Origin: Trichoplusia ni
Lineage: Eukaryota > Arthropoda > Insecta > Lepidoptera > Noctuidae
Assembly (NCBI RefSeq): GCF_003590095.1
Contig: NC_039491.1
Location: forward strand, 5,704,001 to 5,768,000
Direction of reading: 5' to 3'
DNA: 64,000 nucleotides
Shown piece after piece: positions 38,004 to 49,700 of this stretch. The notes under the pieces are model-generated. The model made no database searches. It had not been told where the DNA came from and saw only the letters and a list, made by a program, of their open reading frames with translations. The translations under genes were made by a program, and so were the position numbers. How positions within the stretch are numbered: the first letter of the stretch is position 1; each line of letters opens with the position of its first letter.

Positions 38004-39644
38004 TTAGAATATATAAGGTCTCGAAAGTACCTTTAAAACACGCAATTGTCACACCCTTATCGTAATCAATCAAAAATCTTTACTTTCTGCTTCCAAGGGT
38101 TACGAATTCATAATGTTAAGTAATTTGGACTTTAACTACAACACTTAAAGTTGTAAATAAATAAGTTGACGATCAACCCCTGACACGGTTGTCACTTCAA
38201 AATTGACATCTGGCATTTGCTTTGATATTATTGACGGGCTAATTCATTAGTCTTCACTCTAGGGGCGCACACACTATAATATTTATGTATAAATGTTAGC
38301 AAACAAGACACAACCCTAAAAGAGTAATAATAAAGTTTATTTTACTTTAATCATAATTTTAATGTAAAGATTTTTGAATAATGTTCGTAACTTGGGCAAT
38401 CTATAATAGTCTTGACTGGTTAACTAATTTTTAAATTGGAATGTTCTTGGGTAACCTTAAATTTGCCCAGTATTGCAAAACCAAATATCATATAAAAATA
38501 AATGAGGAAATCTAAACTTTTTTCAACTAAAAAGCTGTCCAAAAATTATGAATAGACTTTCAACGGAAACTCACCTTATTTGACTTACCTTGTACGTTCT
38601 TCATGAAAAATCCAGATCGTTATTCAACATCGCGTGACATTGAATTATAAGACAAATTGTACCCATTCTTGTATTCAGTACAACAATTTTTTTTCCCTGT
38701 AAGAATGGGTCTGCCAACAATTTTTCTCCCCACTCTTGAACTTCTGGAATAATATATCGCGCTACTCAATTATTTACTCTTGAAACTTGTAAGGGTTGGT
38801 TTCTCAGAATTTGATGTTAAATCAGTTATAGGTAACAGTGCTAATAAGCGTGGAACAAACTTTAGTAGGTTACTCTAACAAGCTTGCTTTCGAAAACGAT
38901 TGAATAAATCAGTCGGAGTGAAGGTTCGTGCATTTTTTTAATTGATTCAGCTTGGTATCATAATTTATTCAGCTAGAACGTAAGGTAAATGCAGTGACAT
39001 TTAAAACTTAATTAAGGAATTACTGCAACAATGAACAGTCCATAAATTCATACAAAATACATTCATTATCACTTTGCATTTGACTGTACTGCAGTAAAGC
39101 AGTAAAGCAAGTCTTACATTATCGATTCGTTAAAACCTCGGTCATTAGCATGTAATTAGAAAGAAGCCACAGGAAACTGGCCATAAATAGATAGATTACT
39201 GGTTCATAGAAAAAAATAACAAACACATACGTGCTCACATCATAAAAGAACATTTCCAAATAAAGTTATATTGTTTCCAGCCAGCGTTACTCTACGTCTA
39301 TTTAATCCCGAAACAGTATTATATCCAAGACTGTAATAAACCGTAGTCGTGTTTAGCAGTGGATCTCCTAAACCCAGTTTTGGTTACGACTCTACAGATT
39401 AGGGAACTTCTAATCAAGTTTATTAAGTTCCTAACATTTAACCCGGTTTTACCATTATCGGAGAAAAGGTCGTGACGTGAAATTATTTTTTGCCGTCTCA
39501 GCCAAAAAGGTTTCACACTCTTTGTTCTTCTTAAGAAAGAACACAATAGTAATTAAATGTTTGACAAAACAACAACATTATTATTGAGAATCCGAGAAGT
39601 CAAAAACGAATATCGAATATAAAGGAAAATACGTTGACAGAAGT
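38004..39644. other. Noncoding stretch
   Basis: AT-rich, no exon recognised. A small duplication, GCAGTAAA-GCAGTAAAGC, lies near 39090-39110. Confidence 0.5.
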
Positions 39645-39700
39645 AAACGCACTGAAAATTGTGAAATAGCGCAACCTATTTCACAATTTTCAGTGCGTTT
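39645..39700. repeat. Perfect 25-bp inverted repeat with 6-base loop
   Basis: Positions 39645-39669 and 39676-39700 are exact reverse complements over all 25 bases, separated by CGCAAC. The complementarity stops cleanly at both outer ends. The arms are not simple sequence (AAACGCACTGAAAATTGTGA at the outer end). The loop is shorter than in most insect pre-miRNAs. A recent inverted duplication (snap-back repair) or the ends of a collapsed element are alternatives. Confidence 0.9.
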
Positions 39701-39709
39701 GAACAACTT

Positions 39710-39751
39710 ATGCCTAATTCTAACTTTAAATAATTCAAATGCCTAATTCTA
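39710..39751. repeat. 13-bp direct repeat
   Basis: ATGCCTAATTCTA occurs at 39710-39722 and 39739-39751, 29 bases apart, just right of the perfect hairpin. It may record local slippage or repair. Confidence 0.7.
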
Positions 39752-42700
39752 TAAAGGTTTCTAAAGTAATTACTGTGTGTGAGACAAATAGCTGAGTATG
39801 TTATAAATTACTGAAAGGGCGTACTAATAACTCTATGATAAATTCCGTTAAGCTCGCTTGACAATAGAACTAGGCTCCTAGGGTTTTGTAGACTATGTAA
39901 GCATAAAGGAGACTAATATAATTGTTAGTTGTCACACATCGTTAGGTAAAATAAGCTTACAATAGGTACCGGTACCAGTGAAGCATGTTTACACTCTATG
40001 AAATTCGAATACTACTCGAATATCATTTCAGTCTTGTTTTTAGTACAATTTATTATTTATTTGCAATTTTCATACGTTCGCCTGTTTGATATTCAAATGG
40101 TGTTCCACAAACTAGGTATATTCTTTTCAATTCTGTTCTACTGTATGTCGGTATATTTTATTTATGGAAGTTCTACATCGATGTTGTATACGGGTAGGTT
40201 CATGTCGTCGCTCGCGCCCTTAGCCTTGCAGTTTCGAAGGGTACGTATTTCCGATTAAAGCACCTTGCTTCCCCCTTACCTTTCCTCACTTATTGTGTCA
40301 CCCTCGTCACGATTTTTCATAGACGTGGTTCTGCCATCCTCTTCAACACACTTGATTTGCGAAGCACGTATACTTTGCCAACATAAAATTGTATTCAACC
40401 CTTTATTTTGAACTTTTATCCTTTGTAATAAGGATTGTCTTAAGCGCAAAGTAATTTCAGTGATGTGCGCAGACTATCTCATCGTATTGTCTGAGTTGTA
40501 GGGGCGGTGTTTCGTTCTGCGGCGACATCGTTCAGTGCACCTTATTGGAAAAATAAATCGAATACTCAAAGCTTTCGTGCTTGGCCGTCGTTATCAATAA
40601 TCCGAGTACATTCTCGACTTCTTGCCTACCAATTGATTTAAACACCCACTTAGCATGGCGTAAAATGATTTCAAATTTTGCAGACAAATTGCGGTTGTTG
40701 GTTTAGTTTGCAAATCGTTCTTGATAATAAATCCTGATTTACGTTTATATTGCGACGCAATAAATGATGATTACAACAATATTTTAATCTTTAATTTCGG
40801 CCATACAATACATTCAAATCAACTGACTCAAAATGCAATTACAATAATTGCAATTGTAAAAAGAAATAAGCACAATATGTTATGAGTTTATTACGGTCCA
40901 ATTACTTATATGACGGAACAATTCCTTATTAATAATGATGGTAGTAGTCAGCAATTTATATTTATGCGTCGTCATGGTAACGGGATATAGTTTTTGCGGA
41001 CCACAGAACCCCTTTGTTGGAAAAACTTCACGTCAGTTAATTACGGCGTGTGAAGTTTTGGCAGGTTCGTGGAGTTTTTACGTTCACTGCATAAGGTAGG
41101 GAGTTAGTTTAGCGTAAGCTTTAAGAAAAAGATAAATTACTTTTTCCTTTGTTTTGGGTAAGATTGTATATTGGGGAAATAAATGAACTTGATGTTTAGC
41201 CGAATAACAAAGTTAAGTTAACATGCCAAATGCCACAGCGCGACGTGATGCCATTACCATCTAGACTTGTCACTAACATTTATTCTCCAGCACTGGAACA
41301 AACATTAGCAAAAAAATAAGCCATAGAAAGTGGTCGTTAAAAACGTTCGAAAAAAAAGCGAAGTAGGATGTCTTGCCTATATTGTGTTCCCAAAAAAAGG
41401 AGTTATCTAATTCTCGTAAAATAAGGTACGGTTAAGGTTACGGAGAGGTTGATTGAATTGACGCACAACACACTTTGGCTTTTAAGGCATAAAATATTGG
41501 TTCCACCATAAATATACAAGTTATGTGTGTTGACGGACGTTGTCACGCTCGCGTGCTACTTTCATGCATAACAAAATTATCTATCTTTTGTTATGACAGG
41601 TTATATTAAGGGATAAAAGGTTTATACGCCTATATTTTGCAGCATAAGTGCGGTATATGATGGCGTATTTTGGATGTAGGTATGACACTAATGTGAGTCA
41701 TTTTAGATTGCACTGACTTAGATTATAAAGAATGGGAGTTGAAACTTATATGTGTCAAAGCTGCGTCAAGCGGTTTTATCGGATTTTTATTATATTATTT
41801 CACGAGTTAGGATAACACAGAAAATACTCTTAAAAATAACTAGATTTTATGTTCTCAGTTCGAAAATAACTATCTAAATTATCCATTAGGTACTAAAAGT
41901 TTGTTAAGAAGTCGAACTTAGTGTTATAAATAAATCTGAACTTTGCCCACCAACGTCAAAACAATAGTGCACGGAGACGAGTCGAGGTGTTCATTATTGT
42001 CGATAAAAACAACTTTTCTTAGTGAAAAATCACGTCAAAGGCGATACTTTGTGTTGAATACTTTTCACTCGTTTGTTTTTTTTTATCGATTAAACACGAA
42101 TCGGACAAAGATCTTTAAATTGATAGGGATGTTTAACAATATCTCGAAAATGAGTTGTATTTTGGTAGGTATTAAGTAGAAGTTTTTCTTATACCTACTC
42201 GCTGTTTTATTTTTTAAAGGTTAATTTTAAAATATTTCGCAATTAAGGATATGTCAACTTTCGACTCATTTTGAGTTCTAAAAAAGCAGCCTCCCCACCA
42301 AGCAACGAGAAACCCACATTTTAAATTAGTTAATTAATTTTCTGATTCAATAAAATTAGGTGCTACTTCATCAAAGGTCAAATTATATAACGTTGATTAT
42401 TTCAATAGAAACACTAAATCACTTTAGAACTATAATCAAACTGAAATAGTGTGCTAATGATGTTGCGTTTCAAATAACCCGCGGTTTTTTGTAACATGAA
42501 TACAATCTAATTTAACACCTTCAACCTTTGTAATAAGAATTATAATCGACCCCAAAAGAGAACACATTCTTATTCATTTTAATTTCAGTTAATAATAGCA
42601 AAGATTGCAATTTAAAAATCCGAAAATGACAAGTCAAACAAAAAATATATTCAGATCGTACCGTGACAGATTTATTCGAAGTTGAAAACGATTATTAATC

Positions 42701-42833
42701 CAAGAGAATCCCAAAACAAATAAATGAAAGAAAAACAAACATTCATTGTATATATGACTTACACTCAAAGGAAATTAATCAACAGAGTTCGATGGGTCTG
42801 GGGCTATCAGTTCTTACAGTAAGATTGTTGCAG
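39752..42833. other. Noncoding stretch
   Basis: No exon recognised. GC-richer patches lie near 40200 and 40500-40560. The open frame at 39998-40258 is hydrophobic but has no signature and no exon context. Confidence 0.45.
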
Positions 42834-42894
42834 TTGTGGAAGGGAGAGACCGCTATTAAAGTTGTATAGCGCTCTCTCTCTTTCTCAACCACAA
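42834..42894. repeat. Imperfect inverted repeat with GAGA/CTCT arms
   Basis: TTGTGG...GGGAGAGACCGCTAT on the left mirrors ATAGCGCTCTCTCTCTTTCT...CCACAA on the right. The outer six bases and the inner block pair well and the middle is length-variable. It looks like a small foldback element or MITE remnant; the family is not identified. Confidence 0.5.
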
Positions 42895-45800
42895 TTAAAT
42901 TACTTAGATATTCGGTGCGGCCTCAGGTTCAATATTGATAATAATACTGGCGATCATATTTCATGATCACTTGATTGATTTACAACGGTCGAGATGCTTG
43001 CTTTCCAATCGGATTTATTGTTTGCGGTCGCAGGTAAATATTTGGCGCGGAAGTAAAGTGGCTGGAAGTGATTCCGAAAACTGGTTGGACAGTTATTTTG
43101 TTTGCTTCACATTTCATTTATAAAAAGGTATAAAATATTCAGGTTTCTGTTTTCTTTTGAAAAATAAAGAAAATGTGTTATGCGAACCTTGGATTTTTTT
43201 TAGTTTTTATATGTTATTAAGATAAAGTGTTTTTTTTAAGATATAAAAGTATATAACGAAACGAAAGAAAATTCTAAACAACTCAGACTTCAAAATCAAT
43301 TAAAAACTTCGCAGCAACAGGCGAAAATCAAAATATACCATTAAGTACTAGAGTTGTATTTATGCTCAATACTGTTTAACTAGAAAATACATAAATAACT
43401 AATGATGGAACAACTGTTCGTCATTAAATTGAAGCTTCCTATTGGCTCAATAGTTAAGCAATCATACTGAGCTCTCTTATTTGTAATTAATGTACTTTAT
43501 AATAGAGAATAAATTAATATACAATGTTGAGAAATACATTGCAGACAAGATTTGTGTGACTATTCATAAATTAAAATCACGGAAATCAATCAATGAATCT
43601 ATGAACATCTTTGTGAAAGGTTAGCTTGAGCTTTAGTGACATTATTAATAACTACCAATATAATTTTACAATGGGTAATATTAATATTTTTATATTAATT
43701 ATATTTTTTTATAAATTATCCATGTGACATGATGACATGTGATGTACTTCCTCAGACCTCTAACAACCAACTTTGTGTGACATACACTGTCTAAATATAA
43801 GGAACTCCCAATGTTGCCTTCTTTAGTACTTTACATAGTACTCAAACTTTTGTTTTCTCGATTTACTGTATTTAATGGTTTTTTTTTATCACGCCCATTT
43901 AAATGAATCGCGCATTACTAACAAAAACTTACTATCAAAATAATTAATTTAAATTAATTATTTTGATATGATTCATAGCTTACAATATAAAAAAGAAACC
44001 GCTGTCAGGTCAATTTGTTAAAATAATTGTTTTTCCCAATTTAAAACTTCGAAATATTTAACTTCACATTAGCCATTTAACCTTAGATTAGAGGATTTGA
44101 TTAACTTTATAGTTTCTTTAAAATAAGTTAAAAAATTGTGACTCTTTATCTTCTCATTGCGTGAGACAGCTACCAATATATTATTCAAGTCGAGACGGCT
44201 ACAAAAAAAGGTTTGGCACTTCAAGCAGGTTTGTTTTTTTCTACACAATTAATCAGATTTAAACACGACCGTGTATTTGTATATCTAAACATTCAAATTA
44301 ATCATTCGAAAATATCAACCGCATTTGATTGATACGTTTTGATAAATTTAATTAAGTAGCCGAATATTTTTAAATTTAACAAAATAAGGAAATTTTATTA
44401 TTAGTAGGAAAAAGGAATAAATAATTTAATAGTTGTGTAAACATATCAATCAAGTGTATTTAATGTACTGAAGACGCTTTAGAACTATTAAAGTTGACAG
44501 TAATTTAAAGGAGAGTGCTGCCCGTTAATTTCCTCGGACTACTTCGCTACGATTTTGTTTTAAAACAACCATTATAATTCGTGAACATTATTCTCTAAAG
44601 TCAATTACAAACAACCATAACATGAGGACTTCCTCTTGTAAATTACGTAGACAGGAATTTATTTGCGAGTCAAAAGTACTATTTCTGTCACAGAATACGA
44701 ACTAACAGATAAATTTATCTCGTATGGCTGTAAAATTTGAGCATATTCGTGAAAATAAAGACAGGTTTAGTTAAAAATTTGAAACATGCAGCACTCAAAC
44801 CAATAGGTATTTTGGTGACGTGTTTTCAAACTAAAACATAGTTTTTTTTAAGCAAACATTTTTCAAAGTATTCTCTCTTAAATCAACATTTATTGGCAGG
44901 GTCTTAAAAACGTATTTTTAAAATCTATTTGGAAAGCGTATCTAGAAAATACTCCACAATTATTCATTGATAAGCGATTACTATTAAAATGATTTCGATC
45001 GTTCGGAAGTGTACTTACATCTATCAATTTGTTCGGTTGCTTCTGGTCAACAGGTCAAGCATTGATAAAATATGGTTTGTTAAGTGGCCATTCTTTTATA
45101 ACGGTCGCATCGGGTGGGAAATACACTTTTAGTAACTACAATGGATTGTTTGAAAGTTATTGTTTAATGACTCATAATTCGGTTACATTTAATTTTACAA
45201 AGTTATTATTTACTACCGGTTTGAAGATACCCTGAAAATTACAGACCTTATCGGGAACTGCCAAGAATTGAGTTACAAAAATCCTACCGATATAATACTG
45301 AGATAGTCACATATGAAATGAAATTTAATTAAGCAAATGCGTATCGTTATCTTTTTTTATTTGTTTTATTGAAAGAGTTACCAATTGCAGCAAACTAACT
45401 ACTGTTATAGCTAGTGCACCAAATCATAAATTTTAGTGAATAGAGGTATCGACAAAAATCCAATTATAATGTGAAACCCTGCGGCCCGGCTCCCCGGTAG
45501 ACAAAGAGCGCAAGACAAACTAATCTAACTTATGAACTTCACTAAATTGTTACTGTCCACACTTGTCACCGCTAAGGGACACCGCACCGATCGAAGACTG
45601 AGCTTCGCAAGGCCAGAACAATGTACAAGGGGTTAGTGATGCTTGTGACTTTTGCGGTTTTCTTTTTGTTATTCTGGTGCATTTTATAAAAAAATGAATA
45701 CTGCAAGTTACAGTTTATAATATTTATTGTAAAACTTAAGAGCAGAGTATTTCTTTACCTAAACAGTTGGTTTTTTGGTTACAATCCAAAAATCAAACTT

Positions 45801-46354
45801 ATCCACAAAAATGACCCCAGATTTTGTTCGGACACAATATGAAATGACTTTTTCCTGTCATTTAATAAAGCCGTCGTCGAACATTCATCCATCAGAGCGA
45901 GTCATCTGTGCGACGTTGACGTTCCTCCATTATTTATTTGGCAACGATCATCATCATTATAGTGGATTAATCTTTGAAAATGTATAAAGGTAGAGACGAG
46001 TAGCGGATTAGAGAACACTCGAGAATGCTAGATAATTTACTGTTTCTAAGTACAATCCAATGATACGTCGAATAATAACCATTACTGTCTGAACATTCGT
46101 AGATGCTTTATGAAGCTGAACGAATAGTAAATGAGGAATAGATCTTTGCAGAGCTTTTGAAAATAATACTGGTGTTCCTTAGAATTATTCTAGTGATATT
46201 GGATAAAATTTTACTTAAAGCTATTAAAAAAATAGTACAGTCACTCAGTTACCAGACAAACAGTTGGCAGAGTACTTTCTATTCACCGTTACCTAACAAA
46301 ATAATGTTTCTGGGAGCTAAAACTAATCTGTCCACATACAATTTTCATTCCCAG
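42895..46354. other. Noncoding stretch
   Basis: Very AT-rich, especially near 43660-43720. It contains the palindrome at 43933-43968. A weak AG|GTAAAT at 43033 is noted but not called. No exon recognised. Confidence 0.45.
43933..43968. repeat. Perfect 36-nt palindrome
   Basis: TATCAAAATAATTAATTT at 43933-43950 is followed without a spacer by its exact complement to 43968. It is AT-only apart from one C and one G. It could extrude a cruciform or be a deletion hotspot; no function is evident. Confidence 0.9.
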
Positions 46355-46753
46355 TACAACTAATAGTCGGAGGAGGAGCTCGTGGCTAAGCTATAACTGC
46401 GTAAGTGATTCGATCACAGGTTAAGCTATGCTTGACGCGGTTGGTCCGTAGATGGGTGACCATCTTTGTCATAACGAGTTCCTCCGTGTTTCGGAAGGCA
46501 CGTTAAATTGTGGGTCCCGGCTGTTATTCCTACATCTTTGACAGTCGTTACAGGTAGTCAGAAGCTTGAAAAAGTCTGACAGCCAGTCTAACCAAGGGGT
46601 ATCGTGTTGCCCAGGTAACTGGGTTGAGAAGGTCAGATAGGCAGTCGCTCCTTGTAAAACACTGGTACTTAGCTGAAACCGGTTGGACTGGTAGCCGACC
46701 CCAACATAGTTGGGAAAAGGCTACGCCAATGATGATACAACTAATAGTCGGAG
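46355..46753 (+). mobile_element. 5S-rRNA-derived SINE with perfect 18-bp target-site duplication
   Basis: TACAACTAATAGTCGGAG occurs at 46355-46372 and 46736-46753 and flanks an insertion at 46373-46735. The head (46409-46462) lines up with 5S rRNA: CGATCAC, TTAAGC, GCGGTTGGT and TAGATGGGTGACC follow the order of the 5S internal promoter region. The body (TTTCGGAAGGCACGTTAAAT, TATCGTGTTGCCCAGGTAAC, GCCGACCCCAACATAGTTGG) is a sequence I recall as frequent in noctuid moths. The tail is GATGAT rather than poly(A). It is transcribed by pol III if active and mobilised by a LINE with a matching 3' end. The intact duplication points to a fairly recent insertion. Confidence 0.85.
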
Positions 46754-49700
46754 ATGAAAAAATCTAGTTTAGTAATTCTATCATGATTAGTATGAGGTTC
46801 TATTGTCCACATCCGGTGTTTACCGCGGTTACCTCTCCCTTGCGCCCACAGAAGTGGCTGCGTCCAATTACATCGAAACGCGTTGTTCCCAACCATAATT
46901 TGTCCGAGATCACAGTAATTTGGTATTTTGTAATATTCCATTATAAAGCATCCAAGATCCGCGTGACTTTAGTGACTTATAAATTGTAGAGCCAAATTGA
47001 TGGCCGGCAAAAACTGCACTGTTGGTATTCCGGTACATTTTAGATGCATGGGAAACGGTTTTGTGCTGAATATCGTAAATACGGTATAAGGTAATTAAGT
47101 TTTGTTAATTGGATATGGTAGGACATAAATTGCCGTATTTGCTCACTACGAGCAATTAGATTTAATACTAAATTGTTCTGGGCCCATCGATTATGTATTA
47201 GCATTTTGATATTAATGTCTCTATCCTTTCTTAGCAAGCTGATAATACTCCAATATTGAATGTTTGTGAATTTATTGAATCTATAATATTACAATGTCTT
47301 ACTACATTCGCTTTAAGTATTCGACTGTTTCTCGACTGAATTATTTCATGCTACTTCAAAATGTTTTCTAACTCGTTTTTGTAACGGTTGGATTACTGTT
47401 TGTGTCAGTGAATACCAACATTTCAAAGTCCAAAACACTCTGCACTCCCAACTATTTCGAAAGTTACCCTACAAAGGGTATAAATGATTAAAGTGCACAC
47501 ATGTATAGGTACATCATTGTATGTCAGAGGGCACGTCATAATCCACCCAAGCACGAAGATTAACATTTAAACAAGTTTTATGTAAATCATACTGGATGAA
47601 ACCAGTTTCATTTTTGTGATCGCTCGCTTGGAAATACTTGCTTTCTTTGAAATTGCATCACCCTTTAGATTAGTTTCTAGGTACTGAGTATTCTTAATTT
47701 CATCTAGACAGTAGAAAGTATTTACATAAAATACAAATCTCCTTTTAAGTTTACTTTTAATTATTTAATTTACAGAATATTTGAATATTGAAGGTGTAAA
47801 TAACAGTAGTAAAAATCACCAGATTCGAATTTAGATAAGACCGTATCCTCCTAAAAATTAGAATTGAATTGATATTCATGAAGCAACCAATCACAGCGCC
47901 TCAAAACGACCTCACTAGAAATTTACCAATCAACTGATGTAGACGCAAAATCTGAGTTAAGAAGTTAAATATTCAAATACCTAAATTTACTTGGCAACCA
48001 TTAAGCGACCTTGAAACGTCCGGAAAGTGCCTTTCGGTCTAATAAATTAGCGGCTAACCACGGTCTGAGTGACGTATAGATCTCCATTGAGGGGTTAAGC
48101 CGTAATTTAAGTAAATGCTGGTTGAAACTATAATTGTTTGTGTAATATCAGCTCTGTTTACTTTCAATTCGAGCCTCGTACGTAAACATAAGCATATGAC
48201 TGGCTAACTAAAGATACACAAGTACATGCGTCCATATCAGGTTCTTAGTTCAATAAACCTTAGAAAATAAATCTCATCTTATTTCTTAATTAATGTAATA
48301 AGTATTTTATATAACTCGGATGCCGAGCAACGCCGCGGTCATTGCTAGTTGTAAACAAATTATACTTTCATCGGTATTCTCTAATGAAATAGCTTTGTCT
48401 ATAGGGCCCTATAAGTTTTACAGCGTTCAATATTAAAGGTATTTCAACCAATTAGCAAGCTATGCAGTAACCACCCCTTCGATGTAACCCCGCCTTTTTC
48501 TTTGTTCAGTTTGAGAACTAAATAATGAACGACAACTATTGTTTTACCCTATCGTAATATAAGCCGTGATCATAAACTTATGGCTGCAAAAACCATTATT
48601 GGCCCGACAAAGGTCCTACACTTATTTGCAGGCATGCACATTATTAGGGTGTTTGCACGGTTCAGTTGTCATGTATTGGCTTGATAATTTGAAATCATAA
48701 TGCATGTGTATTGTACTTCTCAGGTAACATGCTGCCGTTTCGGACACCTGAAAAGACAGTCAAATTAAAACATGCCTGTTCACATTTTTTATTCATTAAA
48801 AATCTTGTAATTTATATTTTAATTTAATTTTTTTTTGCTATGCACACTGAGCATCAATTAAAGTAAAAATTAAATAAAAATCCATCACAGAAGAAAGGGT
48901 TGGTTTTGGTAGACAAGGACATGTTACCAAATATGGATATACCAATTTAAATGATAAGTATCAAGGAGATTTCACTCTTTCATTTCCGCTTTTGAGCAAA
49001 GCTATAGCTAAGCACGTACGCGGAAAACATCATCCGTTTACAGCCGTGTAAAAACTTCACGGCACATGGAATAGAAAACGCCATTTCCAGCGCATCCGTA
49101 ATTTACTATCGGAGCTATCGTATCCGTCGACTGACTGATTCGATTCCGCCGCGAGCTCTCCTTGGTGTGGAAATAACATGTCACTCAAATACAAACGATA
49201 ATAAATTCAATTTTCTCTCACCCGAGCCGTCAAAATGACGGCCGGACAGGATTAAACCGCGTCCCATTCGCCTTTTGTTCGCCACAATTTCTCCCTACGC
49301 TGTTTTTTGACCATTTGTATCTTTTTTCAAACGTCCCTAGACTTCAGACAGATGAAAAACCTCTTTGGAGCTCTTTGCGGATAAAAAATAAACTTAATGC
49401 TAATGAAAGAATAATAAAATTGTCTGCGCGTTAAATCAAAGTGGTCTTTGATTTTATATGACTTTTTGTTAGCCGATGATTAAACGTTAAAGCTGCTTGC
49501 AATTTATATTTATAACAGTTAAATCTCTTCATAAAGTGAAGTGGTTTTTAATGTTTAATTAACATTCTTGAATGTAGTTCTAAGAATTCTGCGTTCTGTT
49601 ATTTATAAATTGCAGAAGTTTATAATAATCTAATTATATGTAGGTATACAGCAGGACGCTCCAAGATTTTTTTAAAGTTTAAAACATAAATAACGCAAAA

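Noticed and set aside
46409..46462. 5S rRNA gene
   Set aside because: Only about half of 5S is recognisable, it is diverged, and it lies inside an insertion with its own target-site duplication.
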